The notes below the pieces were generated by a model. It was not told where the DNA came from. It searched no databases and was given only the letters and a program-made list of their open reading frames with translations. From the NCBI RefSeq assembly GCF_000165835.1, contig NC_014640.1:2480001-2544000 (forward strand): a DNA stretch of 64,000 nt, written 5' to 3'. Source of the DNA: Achromobacter xylosoxidans A8 (GTDB taxonomy: Bacteria > Pseudomonadota > Gammaproteobacteria > Burkholderiales > Burkholderiaceae_B). Position 1 is the first letter of the stretch. Every line of letters begins with the position of its first letter. The position numbers and the translations under genes were made by a program. Of this stretch, positions 17,003-24,763 are shown piece by piece.

Positions 17003-17751
17003 GGCTGCGGGCCTCCCGCAAGCCGCCGCCACAGCAGGGCCGGCGAGCGCGCCAGCATGCCAAAGAAGAGGCGCGCATGCATGCGGCTGATCAGCAGGTT
17101 GTCGCGCAGGCCCTTGAAGTGCGAGATGCCGCCTTCCGGATAGGCCACGCGCGTCGGCAGCCACACCATCGCCACGCCGCGCCAATGCAGTCGCACCAGG
17201 ACGGCGATGTCGAAGTCCATGCGCCGGCCCACTTGTGCGCCGTCGATCACCGGCAGCACCCGGGCCAGCGGGTAGACGCGAAAGCCGCACATGGCGTCGG
17301 GGATGTCGAGCGAAAGCGTATTGATCCAGACCCACACGCGCGTCAGCCATCGGCCGTAGAGGCGGCTGCGCGGCACGTCGTCGCCATAGACCGGCGCGCC
17401 GCAGATGAGGGCGCGGGGCTGGGCGCGGGAGGCTGCCGCGAAGGCGGCCGCGTCCGCCAGGGCGTGCTGGCCGTCGGCGTCCACCTGCAAGACATGGGTA
17501 TAGCCCAGCGCGGCCGCCGCGCGCAGTCCGTCCTGCACCGCCGCGCCCTTGCCGCCGTTGACCGCGCGCCGCAGCAGATGCGTATGCGGTTGGGCCGCCA
17601 GCGCATCCAGCGTGGCCGCGCAAGCCGGCGCGGAGCCGTCGTCCACCAGCACGCAGGGCAGGCCCTGCGCGGCGAGTTGCGCGTGCACCGCGGTTACCGT
17701 GGCGCCGTGGTTGTACACGGGAATGAGCGCGCACAGCTTATGCGGGGTCAT
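16999..17751 (-). CDS. glycosyltransferase family 2 of the APE cluster
   Basis: A 250-residue GT-A fold enzyme. It has CALIPVYNHGATV, the VDDGS donor-binding strand, GKGAAVQDGLRAA, the VDADGQH metal-binding DxD variant, and MCGFRVYPL further on, as in dolichyl-phosphate-mannose-synthase-like GT2 proteins. It probably adds a sugar to the lipid anchor or head group of the pigment. It overlaps the ligase-dehydratase gene by 14 bp and the acyltransferase by 4 bp. Confidence 0.88.
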   Translation of the reverse strand: MTPHKLCALIPVYNHGATVTAVHAQLAAQGLPCVLVDDGSAPACAATLDALAAQPHTHLLRRAVNGGKGAAVQDGLRAAAALGYTHVLQVDADGQHALADAAAFAAASRAQPRALICGAPVYGDDVPRSRLYGRWLTRVWVWINTLSLDIPDAMCGFRVYPLARVLPVIDGAQVGRRMDFDIAVLVRLHWRGVAMVWLPTRVAYPEGGISHFKGLRDNLLISRMHARLFFGMLARSPALLWRRLAGGPQP

Positions 17752-19438
17752 GGCTGCCCGCCTGCAGAATGCGGCCGGAAGAGCAGGGCGCGTCGTTGAG
17801 CGTGAAGGCGAAATACAGCTTCTGCTTCGAGGCGTCCCATTTCAGCGCCAGCACCGCCACGTCGCCCGGGCGCAGCAGCCGTTGGAATTTCAGGGCTTCC
17901 ATGCCCGCGAAGCGCAACTCGGGATGGAGGTCGCGTTGCGCCAGTGACATGGCCCAGCCGATCTGGACAACCCCGGGCACCACGGGGGCGGTGGGGAAAT
18001 GGCCGCTGAAATGGGCCAGGTCGCAGGGGATTTCCAGCGTGTAGCGGCGTTCGTGGTCCGCCGGGGGCGGCAGCGCCACCGCTACGGGCGCGAGCGGCCT
18101 GGGGCCGGCTGCCGCCTCGAATACGCTGCGCGGCAGCTTGCCCTGGGCGTTGGCGGGCAGCTGTGCAAAGAAGCGCCAAGTGCGCGGGATGGCCAGCGAT
18201 TCGAAGCCTGCGCTCAGGTGCGCGCGCAAGGCGTCCACCACCGCCTTGCGGCCCTGGTTGCGCAAGGCATGCAGGCCGCCGGCCGACAGGGCCACCAGGG
18301 CCGCCAGGCGCGCGGCGCCGGCCAGTGCGCCCAGGCGCGCCTCCGCCACATAGGGATGGCGCGTCAGCGCTTGCTCCAGCATGGGCAGGGAAATGCGTTT
18401 TTCCTCGATCTTCACGATGCGGTCGAGGCGCCCAAGCAGGCGGAAGCCGCCATCGGCGAGTTCCGCGCCATCGGCGGTCTGCGCCTCGGCCGGGTTGACC
18501 CAGGGCGATTGCACGCGCAGCGCGCCTTCGTCGTTGAGATCCACGGCCACGCCAGGCAGCGGCCGCCAGGAGCTGTTGCCTTCGCGCCAGGCGACGGCCC
18601 CGGTTTCGGAGCTGCCGTAGATCTCGCTGGGGCGCAGGCCCAGATGCTGCGCGATATGGTCGGAGGCCTCGGCGGGCAGTTCGCCGCCGGAGGAGTGGAT
18701 GCGGGTCAGCCGGCCGCGCAGCCGGGCCCAGTCCAGCCGTTGCCCCAGGCGGCGCAGCAGCGCGGGGCTGGCGATCCAGGTGCAGGCTGGATGGCGCAGG
18801 CTGGCCTGCTGCAGCTCTTCGGGATAGAGACGTTGCAGCCGGTCCAGCTGGCGTCCTGCGCACAACGGCCACAGCACTCTGAAGGGCAGGCCGTACATGT
18901 GCTGCGCCGATACGCTGCCCAGCACGGGACCGTGCGCATCGGGCCATTGCTGCTGCAGCGCACGGACTTCTTCCATCAATTGCCGCCAGTGCTTGGCGAT
19001 ATGCTTGGGCGTGCCGCTGGAGCCGGAGGTGCACAGCACCAGCGTCAGCGCCGGGTCCAGCGCGGCGGGCGCCAGCGGCGCGCCGTCTTGCAGGTCGGCC
19101 AGGCGGCATAGCCGTTGCGCCGGCAGCGGCAGTTCTGCGTCGCTCAGCCAGGCGTCCACCGTGGCGTCGAGCGTGGCGCAGGTCTGCGCCTGGGCGTCGC
19201 CCGGCAGGATGGCGACCACGCCGGCGCGCCAGCAGGCGAATAGCGCGATGGCCATCTGGGCCGCGTCTTCGAACCAGAGCGCGACGCGCCGCAGCGACCG
19301 CGCCTGCAAGGCGCCGGCGGCCTGCAGGCTGGCGCGCGCGAATGCCTCGCGCGTCAGGGGCGGCTCATCGGCGACCAGGGCGCCGGCCAGGTCGGGCGGG
19401 ACGGGCAGCAGCAACTGCGCGAGATCGGTCCAGGCCAT
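17738..19438 (-). CDS. apeH: aryl/acyl-ACP ligase fused to ApeI-like dehydratase
   Basis: A 566-residue two-domain protein. Residues ~1-450 form an AMP-forming ligase, with CTSGSSGTPKHIAKHWRQ (phosphate loop), YGSSETGAVAW and LLGRLDRIVKIEEKRISL, and with NAQGKLPRS carrying the late lysine. Residues ~460-566 form a hotdog domain with LAHFSGHFPTAPVVPGVVQ, the His-(x)-Pro-x-x-Pro-Gly block of FabZ-like dehydratases. In Xenorhabdus the ligase (ApeH) and dehydratase (ApeI) are separate; here one polypeptide would both load the aromatic starter and supply the ApeI partner of ApeP. It starts 3 bp after the membrane-protein gene. Confidence 0.88.
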   Translation of the reverse strand: MAWTDLAQLLLPVPPDLAGALVADEPPLTREAFARASLQAAGALQARSLRRVALWFEDAAQMAIALFACWRAGVVAILPGDAQAQTCATLDATVDAWLSDAELPLPAQRLCRLADLQDGAPLAPAALDPALTLVLCTSGSSGTPKHIAKHWRQLMEEVRALQQQWPDAHGPVLGSVSAQHMYGLPFRVLWPLCAGRQLDRLQRLYPEELQQASLRHPACTWIASPALLRRLGQRLDWARLRGRLTRIHSSGGELPAEASDHIAQHLGLRPSEIYGSSETGAVAWREGNSSWRPLPGVAVDLNDEGALRVQSPWVNPAEAQTADGAELADGGFRLLGRLDRIVKIEEKRISLPMLEQALTRHPYVAEARLGALAGAARLAALVALSAGGLHALRNQGRKAVVDALRAHLSAGFESLAIPRTWRFFAQLPANAQGKLPRSVFEAAAGPRPLAPVAVALPPPADHERRYTLEIPCDLAHFSGHFPTAPVVPGVVQIGWAMSLAQRDLHPELRFAGMEALKFQRLLRPGDVAVLALKWDASKQKLYFAFTLNDAPCSSGRILQAGSHDPA

Positions 19439-19441
19439 GCT

Positions 19442-19990
19442 TTACGCCGCCTTGGCGGCCGCCGGGCGCAGCAGCCATTCGCCCGCCATCAGCAAGCCCA
19501 TGAGCACATAGCTCACGGCGCCGTTGTAGGCGGTCCACCAGCTCCAGGGCCCCCAGGCCGCCAGCGCCGCGGCCACGCTGCCGTTCAGGACAAAGAAGGC
19601 GCACCACACGCGGGTGACGTTGCGGGTGTAGCGCACGCCCTCGGGCGGCAGGTCGGGGTGGCGCAGCCGGGCCAATTGTTCGATCACGGGGCGCCCGCGT
19701 TGCAGGCTGGCGCCGAAGATCGCCAGCATCATGCCGTTGACCAGTACGGGATACCAGCGCAGCGAGGCTTGCGAATTCGAGATGGCCAGGATCAGGCAGA
19801 ACGCCACCGCCACGGCGGGCAGCAGGCGCGCGCCCGGCCGGGCGGCATCCGCGGTCAGGCCGCGGGCCAGCCACAGCAGCGCCAGCGGCAGGGCCAGCCA
19901 CGCGGCGCTCACCCGTCCCAGCGCCGCATGGACGGCGAAGGGATAGGCGATGCCGGCCACGGCCAGGGCTGCCGCCACGCCGCGTTTCAT
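19442..19990 (-). CDS. small polytopic membrane protein of the APE cluster
   Basis: A 182-residue hydrophobic protein with five or six predicted transmembrane helices (e.g. VAAALAVAGIAYPFAVHA, LLPAVAVAFCLILA, VWCAFFVLNGSVAAALA, YVLMGLLMAGEWLL). Between helices it has a loop beginning RLRHPDLPPEGVRYTRNVT. Similar COG4648-type proteins occupy this place (ApeG) in aryl polyene clusters. The role is unknown; I presume envelope assembly or export. The start at 19990 is fixed by a 4-bp overlap with the ACP gene. Confidence 0.8.
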   Translation of the reverse strand: MKRGVAAALAVAGIAYPFAVHAALGRVSAAWLALPLALLWLARGLTADAARPGARLLPAVAVAFCLILAISNSQASLRWYPVLVNGMMLAIFGASLQRGRPVIEQLARLRHPDLPPEGVRYTRNVTRVWCAFFVLNGSVAAALAAWGPWSWWTAYNGAVSYVLMGLLMAGEWLLRPAAAKAA

Positions 19991-20259
19991 GCGGCGGGAT
20001 CCTGCTTCTGGCACATGGCTTGCACCACGTCTTCGACGGTGCGCACCGTGCGGAAGTCATTGGCGTCGAGCTTGCGGCCAGTCTGGCGGCGTACGTGGTC
20101 GATGAGGTCGATGGCGTCGATGCTGTCGATCTCCAGATCCGTGTACAGGTTCGCCTCGGGCGTGATGCGTTCCGGTTCGATCTCGAACAGTTCGACCAGC
20201 GCGCCGCGCAGCGTATTGAAGATTTCGTCGCGGGTATGCATCCTGGACTCCGTATCCAT
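19987..20259 (-). CDS. apeF: acyl carrier protein (ApeF type)
   Basis: A 90-residue ACP. The phosphopantetheine-accepting serine is in LEIDSIDAIDLI, with acidic helices on both sides. It starts at 20259 with a 1-bp overlap (TAATG) with the preceding ACP gene. Two different ACPs side by side are standard in these clusters. Activation should come from the phosphopantetheinyl transferase encoded divergently at 22198-22854. Confidence 0.92.
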   Translation of the reverse strand: MDTESRMHTRDEIFNTLRGALVELFEIEPERITPEANLYTDLEIDSIDAIDLIDHVRRQTGRKLDANDFRTVRTVEDVVQAMCQKQDPAA

Positions 20260-20519
20260 TAGGCGCGGCGTTGCGCGCTGACAAACTCGGCCAGCTTGGC
20301 GATGCTGGCGAAATGCTCGCGCATGTTGCGCGTTTCGGGATCGATGGTGATGCCGTAGCGCTTCTGCAGCGCAAGGCCCAGCTCCAGGGCGTCCACCGAA
20401 TCCAGCCCGAGCCCGTCGCCGAACAGGTGGGCGTCGCTGTCGATATCGTCGGGCGCGATGTCTTCCAGGCCCAGCGATTCGATGACGAGGGTCTTCAGTT
20501 CAAATTCCAGTTGGTTCAT
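20259..20519 (-). CDS. apeE: acyl carrier protein (ApeE type)
   Basis: An 86-residue ACP with attachment serine in GLGLDSVDALELGL. The sequence is clearly different from the second ACP, which suggests distinct partners, for example starter loading versus elongation. It lies 4 bp downstream of the acyltransferase gene, on the same strand. Confidence 0.92.
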   Translation of the reverse strand: MNQLEFELKTLVIESLGLEDIAPDDIDSDAHLFGDGLGLDSVDALELGLALQKRYGITIDPETRNMREHFASIAKLAEFVSAQRRA

Positions 20520-20523
20520 CCGG

Positions 20524-21363
20524 CTAGGACTCCACTTCCACCGCCTGGGGCGGTTGTTCGTTCATGAGTGCGCCGGCGGGCGCGGCATGCGCCAGCTCGG
20601 CTTCGAAATAGGCGTGCAGGTAATCATTCATCTTGCGCCCTGCGATCGGCAGCGGATGCGCGCCGCTCCAGGTGGCGGGGTCGATGTCCTCTCCCACGCG
20701 GATCACGTAGCGCATGCGGCAGGGCGGGATCCGATACCAGGGTTCGCCCTTGGTCAGGCTGCGGGGATTCATGCTGATGACCACGGGCGTCACCACGCGC
20801 GCGCCGCGCAGCGCGATGGCGCAGGCGCCGCGATGGAAGCGCGGCATGGCGTCGCGCGGCGTGCGCGTGCCTTCGGGAAAGACAATCAGGGTTTCGCCTG
20901 CGCGCAGCGCGTCTGCCGCGCGGTCGAACATGTCGAAGCTTTCGTCATTGGTGATGTACCCGGCATTGGCCACCGGGCCGCGGGTGAACGGATTGGTCGC
21001 CAGGCCGTGCTTGACGATGCAGTTGGCGTTCTTGACGTGGCCGACCAGGAACACCACGTCCAGCAGCGAAGGGTGGTTGGCCAGGATCATCTGGCCGGGC
21101 TGGCCGAGGCGTTCGGCGCCCTTGAATTCCACGGTCAGGATGCCAGTGCGGACCATGAAGCGGATGAACATGCGGAAGGTGCGGTTCAGCGCGCCGCGCG
21201 CTCGGCGTTGGCGGTCCGCCTTGTCGCCGGGCAGCAGACGCTGCGGCGGGAACACCAGCACGCGCAACAGCACGCCGCCGATCCCGAAGAGAGTGAAGGC
21301 CATGCCTGTGGCGAACAGGCGCCAGAGCCAGAAGTCCTGCCGGGCAGGCGTGGCGCTCGTCAT
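20524..21363 (-). CDS. 1-acylglycerol-3-phosphate acyltransferase-like protein (ApeD position)
   Basis: A 279-residue PlsC-family acyltransferase with one N-terminal membrane helix (LFATGMAFTLFGIGGVLL). It has the HX4D motif ANHPSLLDVVFL and the glycerol-phosphate-binding-like VFPEGTRTP. It may build the lipid to which the polyene is attached. The start at 21363 is set by an ATGA overlap with the preceding gene; a GTG/ATG seven codons upstream is less likely. Confidence 0.87.
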   Translation of the reverse strand: MTSATPARQDFWLWRLFATGMAFTLFGIGGVLLRVLVFPPQRLLPGDKADRQRRARGALNRTFRMFIRFMVRTGILTVEFKGAERLGQPGQMILANHPSLLDVVFLVGHVKNANCIVKHGLATNPFTRGPVANAGYITNDESFDMFDRAADALRAGETLIVFPEGTRTPRDAMPRFHRGACAIALRGARVVTPVVISMNPRSLTKGEPWYRIPPCRMRYVIRVGEDIDPATWSGAHPLPIAGRKMNDYLHAYFEAELAHAAPAGALMNEQPPQAVEVES

Positions 21364-22085
21364 GCAGTGCGTGTCCAGGTCCATAGTCGGGAGCGGTTGG
21401 CGTGTCGCCAGTCGGGCGTGCGCAGCAAGAGGTGGCGCAGCAGGTTCAAGGGATTGGGCCAGGCCTGCGCCGCGTCGGCGGCAACCGGGGTTTGCGGGGC
21501 CAGGGTCAGCGTCCAGTCCGCGCCGGGGCGCAGGTGCAAGGCGAGCGCATAAGAGTAAGGCGCGTCATCCACCCAGGAGGTGTAAGGCGCGGGCGGACGT
21601 TCCTCGGCCAACACCACAAGCACGTCCTGGTGGCCTGCATCGAACAGCATGGACGCTTCGATGAAGGCATGTTCCAGGCCATCGTCTTCCGCCGACAAGG
21701 CCACGGATTCGGTGGTTTCGCGGCGTATGATCGACCACTGCGCGGCGATGGCGTTGTGCACGGACAGGCCGAAGGCCGTGGGCGACAAAGGTTCGTCCGC
21801 CGCCAGCGCCTGCAGCAGGCCGAAGTTGCGCGTGGTTTCGCCATGGCGGGAGGCAAACACCAGCGGCATGGCGGGCCGCCCCTCGGCTATCGGCCACGCG
21901 CAGTCGAACACGCCGCGAGCCAGAGGGCTCAAGCGGCGGCGTTGCAAGGGGGGCAGGAAGTCCAGGCGAGGCGGGTTCTGATTTCCGATCGGGCAGAACG
22001 GATGTTCGGCCCATTCCAACCAGTCGCTGGGGCTATCGATTCCTTGCGCCCAACCCTGCCATTGCGCGATCGAAAACGTCAACAT
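21360..22085 (-). CDS. apeC: chain-length-factor-like ketosynthase partner (ApeC type)
   Basis: A 241-residue protein similar to the truncated beta-ketoacyl-synthase N-terminal family. It has PPLQRRRLSPLARGVFD, FASRHGETTRNFGLLQAL and FGLSVHNAIAAQWSI. The position of the nucleophilic cysteine is not a cysteine, as expected of a chain-length factor. In APE systems it forms a heterodimer with ApeO. It is the first gene of the operon and starts at 22085. Confidence 0.85.
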   Translation of the reverse strand: MLTFSIAQWQGWAQGIDSPSDWLEWAEHPFCPIGNQNPPRLDFLPPLQRRRLSPLARGVFDCAWPIAEGRPAMPLVFASRHGETTRNFGLLQALAADEPLSPTAFGLSVHNAIAAQWSIIRRETTESVALSAEDDGLEHAFIEASMLFDAGHQDVLVVLAEERPPAPYTSWVDDAPYSYALALHLRPGADWTLTLAPQTPVAADAAQAWPNPLNLLRHLLLRTPDWRHANRSRLWTWTRTA

Positions 22086-22197
22086 AGCGCGCGATTCTAC
22101 TATGGCGATGTCAGGCCATTTTGATTTAAAACGTTACATAATACACAATATTTCCCGTATTTCTTACACTCCAGCTTGCTATTTGTTACTTACTCCC
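22086..22197. promoter_or_regulatory. divergent AT-rich promoter region, APE operon / phosphopantetheinyl transferase
   Basis: This 112-bp gap is far richer in A+T than its surroundings (e.g. 22129-22175) and separates the first APE gene (minus) from the phosphopantetheinyl transferase (plus). Both promoters should lie here. I could not place -35/-10 hexamers with confidence and see no clear operator dyad. Co-control of pigment genes and their ACP-activating enzyme is an inference. Confidence 0.6.
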
Positions 22198-22854
22198 GTG
22201 AACGTTCAGGAACTTTTCATCTGGTGGGCAGACCAAGGCGCCGCCGCCAGCTACCGCAGCCAGGAGCTGTCGGCCGAGGATGCGGTGCGCGCCCCGGCGC
22301 TGCGCAGTTCGAAGGCGCAGAGCGATTGGCGGGTCAGCAGGGCGTTGCTGCAAAGCGTCAGGCAGGCCGCTCCGGACGCGGCCACCTCGCTCAGCCATAG
22401 CGGCGGCCATGCGGTCTGCGCGGCGGCGCCCCGGGGATGGGCGCTAGGCGCCGACCTGGAGCGCATCCGGCCGCGCGCGGTGTTGCGCCTGGCCGAATGG
22501 GTTTGCACACCCGTCGAACGCGAGGCGCTGGCCGGCCTGCAGGGCGCGGCGCAGCTAGAGCGCTTCTATCTCTTGTGGACTCTGAAGGAAGCCTTCATCA
22601 AGGCGGCCGGCCTGGATTTCCCTGCGGACATGGCGTCGGTGGGCCTGGCGCCCGATGACAAGACGGGATGGCGCCTGCGCGCGCCGCCTGGACGGTGGCG
22701 CGCTTGTTCCTATCGCCTGGGGGATGACTGGATCGCGTCCGCGGTATGGCGCGCCCAGGCTGACAGCGCATTACGTCCCCAATGGCGGGCCGAAGCGGCT
22801 TGCGTGTTACCAACGCTTGCCATCCTGGGCGAGTGGGGCGCCGGACAGGAATGA
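22198..22854 (+). CDS. 4'-phosphopantetheinyl transferase, Sfp/AcpT type
   Basis: A 218-residue protein if it starts at the GTG at 22198. Longer in-frame starts upstream would translate the AT-rich promoter region. It has the signature GADLERIRPR, with a Mg-binding Asp and Glu, and the downstream FYLLWTLKEAFIKAAG (WxxKEA) helix. SLSHSGGHAVCA precedes it. It should convert the two apo-ACPs of the divergent pigment operon to holo form. The start codon is uncertain because no Shine-Dalgarno is evident. Confidence 0.85.
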   Translation: MNVQELFIWWADQGAAASYRSQELSAEDAVRAPALRSSKAQSDWRVSRALLQSVRQAAPDAATSLSHSGGHAVCAAAPRGWALGADLERIRPRAVLRLAEWVCTPVEREALAGLQGAAQLERFYLLWTLKEAFIKAAGLDFPADMASVGLAPDDKTGWRLRAPPGRWRACSYRLGDDWIASAVWRAQADSALRPQWRAEAACVLPTLAILGEWGAGQE

Positions 22855-22883
22855 ACTCAGCGGCGTTTTTCTGCGGGCATTTA

Positions 22884-22906
22884 AAGATGTATTATAAATA
22901 CATATT
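22884..22906. promoter_or_regulatory. NsrR operator upstream of hmp
   Basis: A 23-bp near-palindrome with 11-1-11 half-site spacing, AAGATGTATTA-T-AAATACATATT, which closely fits the NsrR consensus (AAGATGCATTT-n-AAATGCATCTT). Its core, 22887-22903, is a perfect 7-3-7 dyad. It lies 38 bp before the hmp start, where a repressor would block the promoter. nsrR itself is the next gene after hmp. The match to consensus is from memory. Confidence 0.85.
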
Positions 22907-22943
22907 TAATGGCGATTCCGATCGCGCCACAAAGGAGCAGTAG

Positions 22944-24161
22944 ATGTTGAGCCCCCAAATCCGCGCCCTGGTCAAAGGCACGGCCCCCGTTCTCAAGACG
23001 CACGGCGTCGCGCTGACCAAGCATTTCTATGCCCGCATGTTCAAGCACAACCCCGAGCTCAAGCAGGTCTTCAACCAGGCCCATCAGGCGGGCGGCGAGC
23101 AGCAGCACGCGCTGGCCGGCGCGGTCACGGCCTATGCCGAGCACATCGACGATCCCTCGGTGCTGATGCCCGTGGTGACGCGCATCGTGCACAAGCACGT
23201 CAGCCTGGGCATACGGCCCGAGCATTACCAGATCGTGGGCAAGCATCTGCTGGCCTCGATCAGCGAAGTGCTGGGCGAGGCGGCCACGGACGAACTGATC
23301 GCTGCCTGGGCCGCGGCCTACGGCCAACTGGCCGACCTGCTGATCGCCGAAGAGGCGCGCCTGTACGCGGAATCGGCCGCCAAGCCGGGCGGGTGGACGG
23401 GCTGGCGCGCCTTCCGCGTGGTGGGCAAGCAGCGCGAAAGCGCCGAGATCACGTCTTTCTACCTGGCGCCGGCCGATGGCGGCGAGGTGCCGGCCTACCG
23501 TCCCGGCCAGTACGTGTCGGTGCGCGTGTTCGTGCCCGAGCTGGGCCTGATGCAGCCGCGCCAGTACAGCCTGTCCGACGCGCCGGGGCAGGACCGCCTG
23601 CGCATCTCGGTCAAGCGCGAAGCGGGCGGTGCCGATACGCCGGCCGGCCGCGTGTCCAACGCCCTGCATGACCGCCTGGAAGAGGGCGGGGTGCTGGACG
23701 TGGCGCCGCCCCAGGGCGATTTCTATTTGCGCGAGGAAGGCAATGCGCCGGTGGTGTTGCTGAGCGGCGGCGTGGGCTTGACGCCCATGGTTTCCATCCT
23801 GAACCATCTGGTGGGCCTGAACGACGAACGCCAGATCCGCTTTGTGCACGGCTGCCGCAACCACTCGGTCCACGCCTTGCGCGACCACGTCAACGACATC
23901 GCCGCCGAACGCGCCAATGTGCGCAAGGCGGTGTTCTATGAGGAAGTCGGCCACGGCGACCAGCCTGGGCGCGATTACGACTACGCCGGCCGGGTGGACC
24001 TGAACGCTATCCGCGACGAGGTCATCGTGCCCGGCGCGGACTACTACCTGTGTGGCCCGGCGGCCTTCATGCGCGCGCAGCGCGAGGCCCTGACCGGCCT
24101 GGGCGTGCCGGCAGACCGCATCCACGCCGAAGCCTTCGGCACCGGCGGTGCGCCCGCCTGA
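22944..24161 (+). CDS. hmp: NO-detoxifying flavohemoglobin (NO dioxygenase)
   Basis: A 405-residue flavohemoprotein. Residues ~1-140 are the globin domain, with HFYARMFKHNPELKQVFNQ and the proximal-histidine region VTRIVHKHVSLG. Residues ~150-260 are the FAD domain (RPGQYVSVRV, RQYSLSDAPG). Residues ~265-400 are the NAD domain (LLSGGVGLTPMVSIL, YYLCGPAAFM). It oxidises NO to nitrate with O2 and NADPH in the cytoplasm. A strong AAAGGAG ribosome site precedes the ATG. The NsrR operator just upstream and the adjacent nsrR gene indicate NO-responsive derepression. Confidence 0.97.
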   Translation: MLSPQIRALVKGTAPVLKTHGVALTKHFYARMFKHNPELKQVFNQAHQAGGEQQHALAGAVTAYAEHIDDPSVLMPVVTRIVHKHVSLGIRPEHYQIVGKHLLASISEVLGEAATDELIAAWAAAYGQLADLLIAEEARLYAESAAKPGGWTGWRAFRVVGKQRESAEITSFYLAPADGGEVPAYRPGQYVSVRVFVPELGLMQPRQYSLSDAPGQDRLRISVKREAGGADTPAGRVSNALHDRLEEGGVLDVAPPQGDFYLREEGNAPVVLLSGGVGLTPMVSILNHLVGLNDERQIRFVHGCRNHSVHALRDHVNDIAAERANVRKAVFYEEVGHGDQPGRDYDYAGRVDLNAIRDEVIVPGADYYLCGPAAFMRAQREALTGLGVPADRIHAEAFGTGGAPA

Positions 24162-24171
24162 GCGGTGTATT

Positions 24172-24199
24172 CTGGCGGCCTGAGCTCTCGGGCCGCCAG
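24172..24199. terminator. hairpin between hmp and nsrR (possible terminator or attenuator)
   Basis: CTGGCGGCC at 24172-24180 pairs perfectly with GGCCGCCAG at 24191-24199 around a 10-base loop, 11 bp after the hmp stop. No T-run follows. It may lower read-through into nsrR or stabilise the hmp mRNA rather than act as a classic intrinsic terminator. Confidence 0.5.
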
Positions 24200-24222
24200 C
24201 GCCCATCCCTTTCCTCCCAGCC

Positions 24223-24660
24223 ATGCAACTGACCCGATTCACCGATTTCGGCCTGCGCGTCCTGATGTACCTGACGCAATGCCGCGACCGGCCCGCCGCC
24301 GTCACCATCCCGGAGATCGCCGACCGCTTCAGCGTGTCGCGCAATCATCTGGTGAAGGTGGCGCACTTCATGGCGCAGCAAGGGTGGGTCAGCACCTCGC
24401 GCGGCAAGGGCGGCGGGTTGCGGCTGTCGAGGTCCGCCGGCGATTACCGGCTGGGCGATCTGATCCGGCAGCTGGAGCAGCAGGGGCCGCTGATCGACTG
24501 CCGCGAGCCTCCCTGTGCGCTGGACGGCTCATGCCGCTTGTCCGGCGTGCTGGCGCAGACCCTGCAGGCCTTCTACGAGGCGCTCAACGGCTACACCCTG
24601 GCCGACCTGGTGCGCGACCCCACGGCCGCGGCCATCATCAAGCTGCACCGCGCCGCCTGA
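24223..24660 (+). CDS. nsrR: Rrf2-family NO-sensing repressor NsrR
   Basis: A 145-residue Rrf2 protein. It has an N-terminal winged helix (MQLTRFTDFGLRVLMYL, SVSRNHLVKVAHFMAQQGW, RGKGGGLRLSRSAG) and the three cysteines that hold the Fe-S cluster in DCREPPCALDGSCRL (C-x4-C-x5-C spacing). NO destroys the cluster and releases the repressor from DNA. It lies 61 bp after hmp, whose promoter carries an NsrR-type operator, so autoregulation through read-through is possible. Confidence 0.95.
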   Translation: MQLTRFTDFGLRVLMYLTQCRDRPAAVTIPEIADRFSVSRNHLVKVAHFMAQQGWVSTSRGKGGGLRLSRSAGDYRLGDLIRQLEQQGPLIDCREPPCALDGSCRLSGVLAQTLQAFYEALNGYTLADLVRDPTAAAIIKLHRAA

Positions 24661-24763
24661 GGCGGGGGCATGATGTTTTGTTATGGACCCTGCGGAGTTT
24701 GGCATTTGCCGGACGGGCGCGGCGCATCCCAGAATAGAGCGTTTCCCCTGTCTTTCTGGATCT

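Noticed and set aside
17748..19109. A 453-residue alternative frame within the ligase-dehydratase gene.
   Set aside because: Arg/Ala-rich shadow in another frame of a gene with clear motifs.
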